From NCBI GenBank assembly GCA_036365455.1, contig JAWQUS010000002.1, positions 3,224,001-3,288,000 on the forward strand: DNA of 64,000 bases, written 5' to 3'. The position numbers were made by a program, and so were the translations under genes. A model generated the notes under the pieces. The model was given only the letters and a program-made list of their open reading frames with translations, searched no databases and was not told the DNA's origin. Below, one piece after another: positions 21,505-32,269 of this stretch (its first letter is position 1; every line of letters begins with the position of its first letter). This DNA is from Macrosoma leucophasiata. Taxonomy: Eukaryota > Arthropoda > Insecta > Lepidoptera > Hedylidae.

Positions 21505-21609
21505 ATGCCACGTGCGTATTGCGTGGTATACGACTGTTTGAACTCTGCGTCATCAAAACCGGGGCTATCGTTTTTTCAACTTCCTGGTGATTTTGAAAGG
21601 CAAGAATGA
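21505..21609 (+). pseudogene. THAP zinc-finger N-terminal fragment or first exon
   Basis: The ATG at 21505 opens a 34-codon frame starting MPRAYCVVYDCLNSASS, then GLSFFQLPGDFE, and stops at 21607. The start-proximal C-x4-C spacing followed by GLSFF and LP is the first half of a THAP DNA-binding domain, known from host regulators and P-element-type transposases. A GC-type donor (AAG|GCAAGA) lies at the end of the homology, so it could be a genuine first exon, but I found no second exon nearby. It may be an orphan exon, a transposon remnant or a pseudogene. Confidence 0.45.
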
Positions 21610-22089
21610 TGTATTGTTATAATATCTAACATATTTAAAAAAATCTCGTGTGACAGTGTTTGTAACAATACTCCTCCGCAGCGGCTAGACCGATCATTAT
21701 GAAAGGATCATGGCAAGATTTGTACAGAAAAAATTAAAAAAGGTTCATGGTAAAACAGCATGGAAATATTATCCAGTGAACCTAAACAACATTTCCTGAT
21801 ACTTAAAATATTTTTTACTCTCCGGAATAAAAAGTTTGAAATTGAACTTTAGTATGGAGTGCTTCTACTGTTGTTAGGAAAGACGATTTTTATTCCGGTG
21901 ATTTAAAAATAATTTACATACCAGAAAATGTTCTTTAGGTTCCCTAAATAATATTTCTAATCCGTTTTACCTTGTACCATTTTCTAACATTTTTGTACAA
22001 ATCAATGTAAGAAACTTGCCATGATTCTTTTGTGTGGGAATCGGTTGTAGTCTTTTTTTATATCCCTAAATAGTAAGGGTGATTCTCAA

Positions 22090-22578
22090 CATTTTTTTTT
22101 CGATTTTTGGACAGTTAATTTGTAGTGTAAGGGGATACGAAGTTCGTCGGGGTAGCTATTTATTATCCTGCTTACCCGAGTGGGTGAGGGGAAGAAAAAC
22201 TCGCCCGGTCTCGACAACTCGTTGCAGTATTCCACAGATGGTACTGTCGTCAGAACTATAAAAATCACTCAAGTATTAGCACTCCTTTTTGTCATTTTTA
22301 AGACAAAACAAAAAACAAAGATCTACAAGTTATATCAAAATTAAACTCTCTGCCGTACTTAAAACTATAATAATAATAAGATCAAGGTTGGATCATGGAT
22401 CAAATACAGAAGGCAGTACTCCTCGGCACGGCACGTATAGTGAAGAGGTTCCTGTCTCCGTGACCCTAACCACCGATAGCTTGGACCCTGTCCCCGCTGC
22501 CGGCGGCGCACTAATTTTTAATTTCTTATAGTATATGTTTGTTTTTTTTATAACTCCTTATGTATGTAAAAACTATTA
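22090..22578. other. Unassigned stretch with a possible LINE end
   Basis: One frame reads EEVPVSVTLTTDSLDPVPAA before a stop (about 22440-22530), LINE-tail-like but unidentified. Confidence 0.3.
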
Positions 22579-22743
22579 AACCTGTGTCGTGGGTGCCGTT
22601 GTACACATACAACACATACACAAACACCCAGACCCGAAACAAATATCTGTAGGCCATACAAATATTTGTTCTGGTGCGGGGATCGAACCCGCGACCCTTC
22701 GAATCAAACGGTGGTTTCGCACCGCTGGACTAACCGGGTCGTT
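22579..22743 (-). repeat. Family C SINE
   Basis: CCTGTGTCGTGGGTGCCGTT to GGACTAACCGGGTCG. Confidence 0.85.
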
Positions 22744-23225
22744 TAGGTCGTTTTGAGTCATTTCACAATTCGCAACATTTTGAATCGATATATCTTAACA
22801 ACTTTTAAGTACTTATTGACTATATGTTTCAAAGACAAATAGTATTTATTTATCCAATACTATTACAGTGTAACCAATAAAAAAAATAGTCAACATCCCA
22901 ATACGATTGAGTAAACGTCAGTAAATTCAAAAATAATACAACCATACCACAAAATAATAACACCAAGATTTAAAAAAATTAGTGACACCCCTGTTGCTTC
23001 AATGGAGTGTAGGTAAATATTTTATAAAATGGGCTTAGTTTCCATACTGTTTGTATCTATTTACTGTGTAGATAGTAAATAGGGATAGGATTTGAATCAG
23101 AGATAATTCCGCTCAGATGTTACGATTGCGTCAGATTTGTAACCGGGATAGTGTTTGTAAGCGCAAAGCGTTTAATTATATCGCTTTAACGCTTAGCTGA
23201 TATCCATTGCACTATCATAATTTAG

Positions 23226-23386
23226 GCGACCCGGTTAGTCAAGCGGTGTGAAATGACCGTTTGATTCGAAGGGTCACGGGTTCGATCGCCCCACTGGGAC
23301 ATATATTTGTATAGCCTACAGATATTTGTTTCGGGTCTGGGTATTTGTGTATTTGTACAACGGGATCCACGACACAGGCTTAAAAT
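23226..23386 (+). repeat. Family C SINE joined to the GC-rich minisatellite
   Basis: GACCCGGTTAGTCAAGCGGT to ACGACACAGGCTTAAAATAA. The minisatellite begins within a few bases. Confidence 0.8.
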
Positions 23387-23387
23387 A

Positions 23388-24352
23388 ATACGACCCGACG
23401 CCGAGAGTCCCGACGCCGTGCGTCCTGAAGCCGAGCGTCCCGCCGACGCCGAGAGTCCCGACGTCGAGCGTCCCGACGCCGAGCGTCCCGACGTCGCGCG
23501 TCCCTACGCCGAGCGTCCCGAAGCCGAGCGCCCCGACGCCGCGCGTCCCGACGCCGAGCGTCCCGAAGCCGAGCGCCCTGACGCCGAGCGTCTACACGCC
23601 GAGCGTCCCGACGCCCAGCATACCGACGCCCAGCGTCCCGACGCCTAGCGTCCCGACGCCTAGCGTCCCGACGCCCACCGTCCCGACGCCGAGCGTCCCG
23701 ACACTGAGCGTCCCGACACTGAACGTGCCGGCCCACGCCTACGCCGAAGAAGACCGACGCCCAGCGTCCCGACGCCCAGCGTCCCGACGCCCAGCGTCCC
23801 GACGCCCAGCGTCCCGACGCCCAGCGTCCCGACGCCCAGCGTCCCGACGCCCAGCGTCCCGACGCCGCGCGTCCCGACGCCGAGCGTCCCGAAGCCGCGC
23901 TCCCCGACGCCGCGCGTCCCGACGCCGAGCGTCCCGAAGCCGAGCGCCCCGACGCCGAGCGTCTCCACGCCGAGCGTCCCGACGCCCAGCATACCGACGC
24001 CCAGCGTCCCGACGCCTAGCGTCCCGACGCCTAGCGTCCCGACGCCCACCGTCCCGACGCCGAGCGTCCCGACACTGAGCGTCCCGACACTGAACGTGCC
24101 GGCCCACGCCTACGCCGAAGAAGACCGACGCCCAGCGTCCCGACGCCCAGCGTCCCGACGCCCAGCGTCCCGACGCCCACCGTCCCTGCGTCGAGCGTCT
24201 CGACTCCGAGCGTCCCGACACCGAGCGTCACGACGCCGAGCGTCCCAACGCTGAACGTCCCGCCCCACGCCTACGCCGAAGAAGACCGACGCCGAGCGTC
24301 CCGACCTCGAGCGTCCCGACGCCGAGCGTCTCGACGCCGAACGTCACGGCGC
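23388..24352. repeat. GC-rich 15-bp minisatellite with a higher-order duplication
   Basis: The unit is close to CCCGACGCCSAGCGT, about 64 units, rich in CpG. A block ending CACTGAACGTGCCGGCCCAC and CTACGCCGAAGAAGACCGAC recurs about 371 bp apart (23730 and 24101), with a shorter third version near 24262. Because 15 is a multiple of 3, several frames are open on both strands (RPDAE-type and RRDAR-type pentads); I do not regard these as genes. Confidence 0.9.
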
Positions 24353-24407
24353 CTATTTTATAGATATTTATTTTAATAAATTAGTACCACTAAGAACACT
24401 CTTAAAA

Positions 24408-24545
24408 AAACGTTGTAACCGTAGCTCTTCCGTATCAGTCGCTGAGAGCACTCAGCGCGTCTCGACTGAAACTTGTTTGCGATAAGCTGAGAGCGGCGCA
24501 GCCACGTCGCTTCCAACCACGTTTATTCATTGCTAGTTTTTCACT
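24408..24545. repeat. Local repeat family J, copy 1
   Basis: GTTGTAACCGTAGCTCTTCC, GAGCACTCAGCGCGTCTCGA, TTGTTTGCGATAAGCTGAGA. Next to the minisatellite. Confidence 0.65.
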
Positions 24546-25025
24546 TTTTTATGCTTTATTCTGATGACCCTTCAAGAATAGCAGTATGCTAGATGCCTTG
24601 TACAAATCCCAACAACTATTATATTGCATACTATTTACAAAAACGTAATAACTTTGAAGATGTTTTAAGATTTCTTGAATTTGTCATTGATTTCGTAGCT
24701 ACAACACAAGCATGTGACGTCACAAGCAGGCACAATTTTGTATGAGCCGTTTCATGATCATTTCATAACTTGCAACTTTCGAATGGTGATATCTCAAAAA
24801 CTATTACTTATAACTACGTATATAGACTAATGGTTCCAATAACAATATTTCCTAATATCTTGTACACTTTATGAAATCACAACAAAAAATATTATACAAA
24901 TACCCTATTGTTCTGGTTTTGGGATCGTCAACTTATTACAGTAGCCAACGCATAGTTCGTCATAGAACAAAACAAATGATAACAAAGAAAATAGTTAGGT
25001 TCAAGCACGTGTTCTTTAACACCCA
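24546..25025. other. Unassigned AT-rich stretch
   Basis: Nothing recognised. Confidence 0.35.
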
Positions 25026-25370
25026 TATTCTAAGAAAAGAAAAGAAAAGAAAAGAAAAAGAAAAGAAAACATTTATTTGGACAGCACAGAGACATGACGA
25101 TACAAATTGCCAGACGATTGGTACACAGGTACAATTAAACAAAAAGCAAAAACAATAACAATTAAAAAAGAAAAAAAAAAAAAGAGATCAAGTCTCACGG
25201 CTGGTCCAAATGGGAGCCCAGATCAGCTTCATGTCAAGTCGATCACATCAATCGACTTGACGCTGATTTTCATCTGGGACCCTGGTGTTTCACGGATGTC
25301 AAGCAGATCAAACAAATTAAATTAATAATGGTTAACAATATATACTTACATATTTTGTCAGGACAAATAA
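25026..25370. repeat. (AAAAG)n-tailed repeat with a hairpin
   Basis: AAGAAAAGAAAAGAAAAGAA, AACATTTATTTGGACAGCAC; 11-bp hairpin GTCAAGTCGAT...ATCGACTTGAC at 25233-25261 within a larger imperfect stem (CCCAGAT...ATCTGGG). Confidence 0.55.
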
Positions 25371-25907
25371 TATAAATATATATAAAGACGTTACATGAAA
25401 CATTCCTTGACTCACACTCGGCTTCAGATATGTACTTTATGAGGACGCCTCGAAATTCTCAATCTTAGCTGTATTTTGACAGTAACTCATGTGTACGAAT
25501 TAATAATAATTATATAGATAATTCACAAAGTCCTGAAAATCCTATTTTATAGAATAATATGATATTTCATTATATTATTTCCAGACAGTTCCGACACGAA
25601 AAACCTATTGAGCGCAAGAATATGGCGTAAATGTAAATATCTACTCCTCGAAACGTCAAGGTAGGTGGTGACGTACCTTGGAGTTTAACAATTGCTTTCT
25701 TACCTCAAACGGCAGAATGTCGAGTTGACCTTATTAATTACAACTAAGAAAACCAATTTCATTGAGTAAGGTTGAGTTAAGGTCGAGATTACTACTAAGA
25801 ATGTGGGTATAAGCACTACAAAATTATTCTAAGAACTCGAAAATAAGTGATTGCAGACTAAGAAAAATCTTGCTTGACTATTAATGACGCTTGTTTTATA
25901 AAGATGT
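25371..25907. other. Unassigned AT-rich stretch
   Basis: Nothing recognised. Confidence 0.35.
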
Positions 25908-26045
25908 TGTAAACCGTAGCTGCGCACATCTTATCAGGTACTAAGAGCACTCAGCGTGTCTCGACTTAAGCTTGTTTGCGATAAGCTGACACCCGATGCA
26001 GCCGCATCGCCATCACGTCCGCCTCAACATGTTTACTTAGACATT
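25908..26045. repeat. Local repeat family J, copy 2
   Basis: GTTGTAAACCGTAGCTGCGC, GAGCACTCAGCGTGTCTCGA, TTGTTTGCGATAAGCTGACA. Confidence 0.65.
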
Positions 26046-26307
26046 TGCCCGAGTTGTACTGGCGACAGGTATCGGTGTCTTGGAATATATTAATTTGAGA
26101 TAGGTCATTCAGGTCATACTTTTCGATTTTTTGGTTCAGTTACACAAGCTATAGGTAGTCGTAGTAGTTTAATATATTATCTATCAGCATGATGTCAATT
26201 GGCATGGCAATTGGCATTGGCATTAACGTTCATATTCGTAAATAAAATATTGAGACTGTTACATAACACTTACGCTGTCTGACGATAAATATAAAATAAA
26301 AACTTTT

Positions 26308-26617
26308 AACTGCCTCGGTAGCCTAGTGGTAGCAGGCCACTCCTACTACGCTGAGGTCCTGGGTTCGATTCCCGGGTAGAGGGTTATCAGAGAAAATAGT
26401 GTTAAGTCCTTTATCTCTGGTTCTATTGGCATTTTTCCATTTTCTGGAAATTTTCCAGAACGTCGAAGTTTGGTAATGTGCCCGGAGATGTCAACATGCT
26501 CGCCACCTGTTACATGGGCCAAAAACGTAACCCGCGAATCGTGGGTGTTTGCATGTATGCTTGAATGCATGCATTTACCTCTGCCTACCCCTTGGGGGTT
26601 ACAGGCGTGAAGTTACT
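26308..26617 (+). repeat. Family B SINE, full length
   Basis: CTGCCTCGGTAGCCTAGTGG (A box), GGGTTCGATTCCCGGG (B box), to GGCGTGAAGTTACTT. Confidence 0.85.
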
Positions 26618-26884
26618 TAAGTAAACTTTGCCATTAACAAACAATTGAGCTAATCATTCAATAATATAGAGATAGGGATAAAATCTCTGAAAGATTTAGG
26701 CTATCAATTATTTAAAGTAAACCTAAACGCATTGATAAACTATAGTTTCTCCCATGAGGAAAAGATATATGTACTCAATGCTCATATCTTTGAAATGCTT
26801 TCGCAGCACAACATATTTTGTACAATGACCTTAGTCTAAAACAATCTCAAAGCGTAGGTGTGTACAACGTATCATTCAATAAAA

Positions 26885-27115
26885 GCACTCAGCGTGTATT
26901 AACTTATTTGCGTAACACCGCAAATGCAGCTGCGTCGCCTCCATCACGTTCGCCTCAACAAATTTACGAAGTCATCCGACCGTGGCGTGCCAAAGATGGG
27001 TCTTCAGATTGTATCTACCCTCTAACATTTTAGTTCGCTTGTACAAATCGTACTGAAAGCTTGTTTGATGAGCTAATACTCGATGCAACCATGCCTTCAC
27101 GTCTGAATCAACGGT
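26885..27115. repeat. Local repeat family J, copies 3-4 (partial)
   Basis: AGCACTCAGCGTGTATTAAC, CATCACGTTCGCCTCAACAA; then CTTGTTTGATGAGCTAATAC and TGCCTTCACGTCTGAATCAA. Confidence 0.5.
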
Positions 27116-27353
27116 ATGGTGCAGATTTTTAGCTACAGAACTACAATTTCAGAACTACAAGTAACAGTATGATAGAACATTTCAAATGTATGTGAATTAT
27201 ACTGGCCTCAAAAACACATGTCATGTCACTTCTTATGATTAGGAAATAGAGTATAACTAAGCTAAAGTTCCTCATGGGACGGAACTGAAGTCACCAAAGA
27301 CATTGTAAAGTATTACCTATCTTTGATCAAATCAAATATGTAACATTATTTCG

Positions 27354-27583
27354 ATGACACAATAAAGTTAAACATTCAGCATCCTGTATACACGCGAGCA
27401 GTTGCACAGAACCGGTTATGTACAACTCGAGCAAAAAACGTGTACGGTGAACGGACATCGGCGTATTTCTTACCTAGGTTAATTAATGCACTACCCTCAC
27501 ATGTGCGTGATATTATAAGTCCCAAAAATATTAAATCCAAGCTTAAAACATTTTTTAATGAAAATTGTAAAGGGTCGAATTGA
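27354..27583 (+). mobile_element. LINE ORF2 C-terminal fragment, other family
   Basis: An open frame encodes KLNIQHPVYTRAVAQNRLCT, ERTSAYFLPRLINALPSHV and KLKTFFNENCKGSN stop. The layout matches the C-terminal end of CR1/L2-type reverse transcriptases. An A-rich tail is near 27730. Confidence 0.6.
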
Positions 27584-27937
27584 CCATTGTTAACCGTTTT
27601 GTTTAAATTTTATTTATTTTTAAGTAATTTGTTACAACAACGTAGAACTAAAGTAGCATCGTTACAAACCTCTGTGGTTTTTTAGATGCACTGTTATTAT
27701 TTGCCAAGTGTATGTTCTTTCAATACGATAGAAAAAAAAAAAAAAAAAAAAAAACAGAGTCTGAAGATAGGTATCGGAATAAATTAAAATTCACAAGTAC
27801 CTATTCTGCTGTGTTTTTTATGTTTTGATTCGACATCACGACAAATTTGTAGATGAATTAATATTTTTCTACATTCGTATTTGTGCAATTATTGATAATG
27901 GTCGCTGCTGCCGCTGCTGCCCCTCTCGCGTACTTAG

Positions 27938-28032
27938 CCTGGGTTCGACCACGATATTTCTTAAGGTTAGAGAAGGATGTGAAATGTTACAATTAATTTA
28001 ACTTTAAGAAATATCGCGATGCAACCCAGGCT
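27938..28032. mobile_element. Short palindromic miniature element (GCCTGGGTT ends)
   Basis: Ends GCCTGGGTTCGACCACGATA and its near inverse ending GCAACCCAGGC surround AAGGATGTGAAATGTTAC. Flanking TTA on both sides. Same family as 19729-20519. Confidence 0.7.
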
Positions 28033-28285
28033 TATTCCGCAATGGGTTGACCGCCTATATTAAGCGGTACTTTGTTAAGGTTACAGCAAGATCATGCAAC
28101 CTAGCCTAGAATTGTTTGAAGATCTTCAATTGTTTAATTCAGTAATGTTGTGCAGCCAAAGGTAAATGCACTGCGAAAGCATTTAAGTGAAGAACTGCTC
28201 GCGGCATCCAATTTAAAATTACCTTCGGGCGTGCTTGAATGTGAAGCTTCGTTTTAGCATTTGTTATTGTCTTAGATGTATTAAC

Positions 28286-28925
28286 TACTAGCGACCCGCC
28301 CCGGCTTCGCGCGGGTGCAATGTAGATTGTTAAACTGGTAATTTATGCCATTTTCAATCATCAGTTCCTACCCATCCAACTGTTTAAAACAATAATTGAT
28401 GACTGACAGTTATGTCAAGTGCGCATAAGGTTTACATTAGAAATATTTATAGATAACTAGCTGTTGCCCGCGACTTCGCCCACGTGGATGATGTTTTATA
28501 CTCCTGAATTTTCTTTGCTATAAACCTCACGGAGCCCGAGACCGTTCCAACGAATGCAAAACCGTGGCAATCGGTTGGTGCGTTCTGGAGTTATAGCGTC
28601 AGGAAGGAAAACTCGACTTATTTTTATATTATAGAATATTAATATGACGACTTTTTGTTTTTTTTTATGTTATGGAAGTGGCAAACAAGCATGCAGTTCA
28701 CATTGATGTTAATTGATGACTGCAGCCTATAAACACCTACACAAAGACCAAGGTCAAAATGTCAATCAACTATATTTTTTTTTTCATACAAACATTATTG
28801 CGACAATTATATAAATACAACACAAAAATAATTAGCGAAATCGGTCCAGCCGTTCTCGAGTTTCGCGCTTAGCAACTCATTACACTCATTAGCGATTCAT
28901 TTTTATTTATATATAGATAGATTAC
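28286..28925. repeat. Family I region
   Basis: GCGACCCGCCCCGGCTTCGC and TAGCTGTTGCCCGCGACTTC, then ACCGTTCCAACGAATGCAAA. Contains a family A fragment. Confidence 0.55.
28661..28763 (-). repeat. Family A A-tail fragment
   Basis: TTATGGAAGTGGCAAACAAG to GACCAAGGTCAAAATG, nested in a family I region. Confidence 0.7.
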
Positions 28926-29175
28926 TAAGGTAACAAGATCACTGTGTGTCTGAAACTAAACAGAGAGACTTGAAGCTACTTATGTCTCAAAAATTAGAAA
29001 TATTTATATGAAAAATGAGATCTTTTGATCTTGATATTATAATATCTTTTGTTCTTTTGCTTTTAAATGATAATGGAAGGATATGAATAAATTATTTAGT
29101 GAGTTTGGCTCGCGAGCAAGAAGCTGAACACGACTGTCTATTTTAAATGTCTCAACTGATGTAGTATTTGTATAC

Positions 29176-29413
29176 CATAGAGCAACGCGGCCCACAGGTC
29201 GCGGCGGATCGGAGGGGAGTACCCATAGCGTGTATTACCGATGCAAAACAGTCTGTCATTTTTTGCGGGGTAAATGCGTGCGACACACACGCGCTCTACA
29301 AAAATCGTCTATTACCACGAAACTCACACCTTGACTTTAACAAAATACAGAAACAATTTCACGCACACATTTAAACATCTATGCGACAGGTATAGGCCCA
29401 TTTGGGCTTGTAC
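29176..29413. mobile_element. hAT-like miniature element, CATAGAGCAA family, one end missing
   Basis: One end (CATAGAGCAACGCGG) is intact. The other is cut off just before a family B SINE at 29419. The interior matches the 46 kb copy in inverse orientation. Confidence 0.75.
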
Positions 29414-29418
29414 TTTGA

Positions 29419-29703
29419 ACGTAACTTCACGTCTGTAATCCCCGAAGGGGTAGGCAGAGGTAAATGCATGCATTCAAGCATACATGCAAAAACCCACGAT
29501 TCGTCGGTTACGTTTTTGGCCCATGTAACAGGTGGCGAGCCTGTTGACATCTCCGAACACATTACCAAACTTCAGGGTACGGGGCAATTTCTAGAAAATG
29601 GGAAAATCCCAAAAAAAGGACTTTTCACCATTATCTCTGATAACTCCTTACCAGGGGATCGAACCCAGGACCTCAGCGTAGTAGTAGTGGTCTGCTACCG
29701 CTA
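29419..29703 (-). repeat. Family B SINE
   Basis: CGTAACTTCACGTCTGTAAT to GGTCTGCTACCGCTAAA; the 5' tip of the tRNA head is missing. Confidence 0.8.
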
Positions 29704-29763
29704 AATCTATAAATACGTGTCTTGTTTATTTCTCACATGGCGATAGATCACATCAGATCATTA

Positions 29764-29822
29764 TTAGGTAATGCGGTGGTGCCTACGCCCGAGAGCTCCG
29801 TCACTGGAGCTCTACCACCAGT
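29764..29822 (-). repeat. Family A 5'-end fragment
   Basis: TTAGGTAATGCGGTGGTGCC to ACCACCAGTA. Flanked on both sides by AATCTATAAATACGTGTCTT copies (29703 and 29826). Confidence 0.75.
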
Positions 29823-30159
29823 AGAAAATCTATAAATACGTGTCTTGTATATTTCTCAGACGCCGATAGATCTCATAACAATGTATCGGACCACAAAGTG
29901 CACTCCAGCATGAGATGGAAGCGGACGGAAAGTCCACCGATATTTTATGAATGTTTATTTTCCATTCGACACCATGTTGGAGCGAAGTGGGCTTTTATCT
30001 TAAATGCAATGTATGATATAAAATCTAGAAATATCTGTTTGTCTATCTACATTGTTATTGGTGAAATATCTCTATTGATTTAGCTCGATGATATAAACAT
30101 GGTCACAATGTTATCGTGGAAAAAAAAATATTGCACACAAAATTGTATCTATACATATA

Positions 30160-30450
30160 ATAAAACAGTAAAATCCGCGTGTCTGTACATTGTATATATT
30201 TACGAAAATCTAATTGGGGGCGATGTTAAAATAGTATTAGGACACTTTTCAATGATTTTTAAATTTTTTGTCTGACTGTTTGTCCCTTTGTCCTGGCTAA
30301 TCTTCGAAGATACTGGACGGATTCGAATGAAACTTTTTGTGGTGTATAGATACTAAGCCTGGCCAACATTAAGGCTACTTTTTACAGCGGGAAAATCACT
30401 AATTCCTACGGGAAATTCTTATGCGAGCGAAGCCGCGAGAAAACAGCTAG
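30160..30450 (+). repeat. Family I repeat
   Basis: TAATAAAACAGTAAAATCCG to GAGCGAAGCCGCGAGAAAAC AGCTAGT. Confidence 0.55.
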
Positions 30451-30779
30451 TACAAAATAATCGGAGGAAAAATTGGACCAATTATCTGTCCTACAAAAAG
30501 TAAGACGTGGGCGGGAGCCCTTATTCATAAACGTACATACGATACGTTTGAGCTATAATAATAATATGCTTTGTCTTTGTCTGTTGCATTGGCAAATGTG
30601 CTGGATAGAAAAATACAAAGGAGAGATTAGCAACACTTTAGCTAAAATAGGTTTATGAATAAGGGAGTTTATAGCAAACAGACACACAAAGCGGGGGACT
30701 TTGTTTTTTTAAACGTAAAGATTATTTAATTATTTAGATTTCTAGGTCCATAATAATTATAGTAAAATTACAGCAAGTC

Positions 30780-30865
30780 AAGATTCTGATCCAGTTCTTA
30801 ATGTCCCGAATACGTACGTCTAGGTAGCAGGCAAGGAAACTCAATTTGACGTTAGAAATAAACAA
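30780..30865. repeat. Short direct repeat left of the LTR element
   Basis: GCAAGGAAACTCAATTTGAC then GTTAGAAATAAA; recurs at 32210-32265 on the other side of the LTR element. Confidence 0.7.
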
Positions 30866-31029
30866 TAACAATTAGTCATATATTTCACGGGAAAAAACCA
30901 ATGACTGGGTTATTTTATAATTTAAAACTTTAAATTATGCAGTAATCGGACATAACATAAAAGCTAAATGCTTTAGAAGACTTTAGAAAAAAATAGAAAT
31001 ATAAAATATTTATCTTGGTCCTTTAATGT

Positions 31030-31150
31030 GTCATAGCAAACCTATTGATATCTCTGTCAAGCACATTACCAAGCTGCGAGATAACGCCAAAAAAAATGGG
31101 AATATACCAATGTCACTCACCCTTAACTCGGGGATTAAACATAAGACTGG
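31030..31150 (-). repeat. Family B fragment, diverged
   Basis: AGCAAACCTATTGATATCTC to ACTCGGGGATTAAACATAAG aligns to the family B body and B box. Confidence 0.5.
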
Positions 31151-31240
31151 TGATCATTTTAGTAGTAACTTTTCTAGATGCTACGATCAGTATTTGGTAC
31201 CGCAAGACTATTGCGGCAATTATCGTCCAATTGAAATACT

Positions 31241-31484
31241 TGTAGCGTCCACTACATTAAGGCGCCAACTAGTGAAACACAGACGAAACCTCGAAGTACT
31301 TGTCTAGTACGGTAGATGGCGTGCATTCGAATTACATCGCACATACGAAGATTTCTCAAGAGTTGGCATATATACAACTTCCCAACGTCAATCGTCGGGC
31401 CGCGGCCCGCCAGGCACTATCACCTCGCGTGGTCGGAGGATCCTCCTTTTTCGCCGGAGGAACATTTCCACCCGTTCCTCCACA
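31241..31484 (+). repeat. 5' LTR
   Basis: A 244-bp LTR beginning TGTAGCGTCC, followed directly by the primer-binding-site-like sequence at about 31485-31502. Confidence 0.85.
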
Positions 31485-31909
31485 GTGGTGACCCCCGACG
31501 TGATTGGAAGCAACCTTCTCACCAGCCACTCTCTGCAGCACCTTCGACGACGTCATCCCTCACATCACCAGCACCTGATCGAGCGGTAATCAAGTCACGC
31601 CAGCCAGCACCCTCGGTTTCATCAGGAATACTCCATACGCCTGCAGCGACCGCGCATGCCTGGAGTACAATGCAGCCACATCAGCATCAGCACACTGCGC
31701 CGTCCCGCAGTAGCTACTACGCAGCGACTACCTCGACTCAAAGGGGACTTTCGCATCACCGCAGCAGCGACTACCTCGACTCACTGAGGACCTTCGCACC
31801 CGACTCACTGGGACTTGCGGCATGGAACTATATGGCATTGGCACAGCTCCGCGAGAAGCTCTGACAGCTGCCTCGATACATATCAACCTCCGGTCTTGGA
31901 GGGGAGTGA

Positions 31910-32153
31910 TGTAGCGTCCACTACATTAAGGCGCCAACTAGTGAAACACAGACGAAACCTCACAGTACTTGTCTAGTACGGTAGATGGCGTGCATTCGAA
32001 TTACATCGCACATACGAAGATTTCTCAAGAGTTGGCATATATACAACTTCCCAACGTCAATAGACGGGCCGCGGCCCGCCAGGCGCTATCACCTCGCCTG
32101 GTCGGAGGATCCTCCCTTTTCGCCGGAGGAACACTTCCAACCGTTCCTCCACA
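31910..32153 (+). repeat. 3' LTR
   Basis: A 244-bp LTR preceded by the purine tract at about 31896-31909 and followed by TACT. Confidence 0.85.
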
Positions 32154-32269
32154 TACTTATACCACTTTCAAGACCTTTAAAAACTAAGCACGTTAAGAAT
32201 CTCATACAGTCCCAAATACGTCTAGGTAACGGGCAAGGAAACTCAATTTGACGTTAGAAATAAATTGTG

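Larger units (their letters stand above)
31241..32153 (+). mobile_element. Short non-autonomous LTR retrotransposon (Gypsy-like)
   Basis: Two 244-bp LTRs (31241-31484 and 31910-32153) start TGTAGCG and end CCACA. They flank only about 425 bp of internal sequence. A primer-binding-site-like GTGGTGACCCCCGACG follows the left LTR and a polypurine tract (GGAGGGGAGTGA) precedes the right one. The 4-bp flank TACT repeats on both sides. By eye the LTRs differ at about nine positions. The internal part has no gag, protease or reverse transcriptase motifs, so movement would depend on a related full element. Orientation is set by PBS and PPT. Confidence 0.85.

Noticed and set aside
23307..24231. Long open frames of RPDAE- or RRDAR-like pentapeptides on both strands of the minisatellite
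   Set aside because: A 15-bp repeat without stop codons keeps frames open automatically. No start context, splice signal or non-repetitive domain supports a protein.
23388..24352. CRISPR array
   Set aside because: Contiguous tandem units without unique spacers in a eukaryotic repeat context.
26334..26380. Possible genuine tRNA genes at the SINE heads (families B and C)
   Set aside because: A and B boxes are present but the acceptor stem does not close and the sequence continues into a repeated body, so they are SINE heads.
31316..31864. 182-codon ORF within the short LTR element
   Set aside because: It starts in the LTR and shows no gag, protease or polymerase motif; composition is low-complexity Ser/His/Ala.
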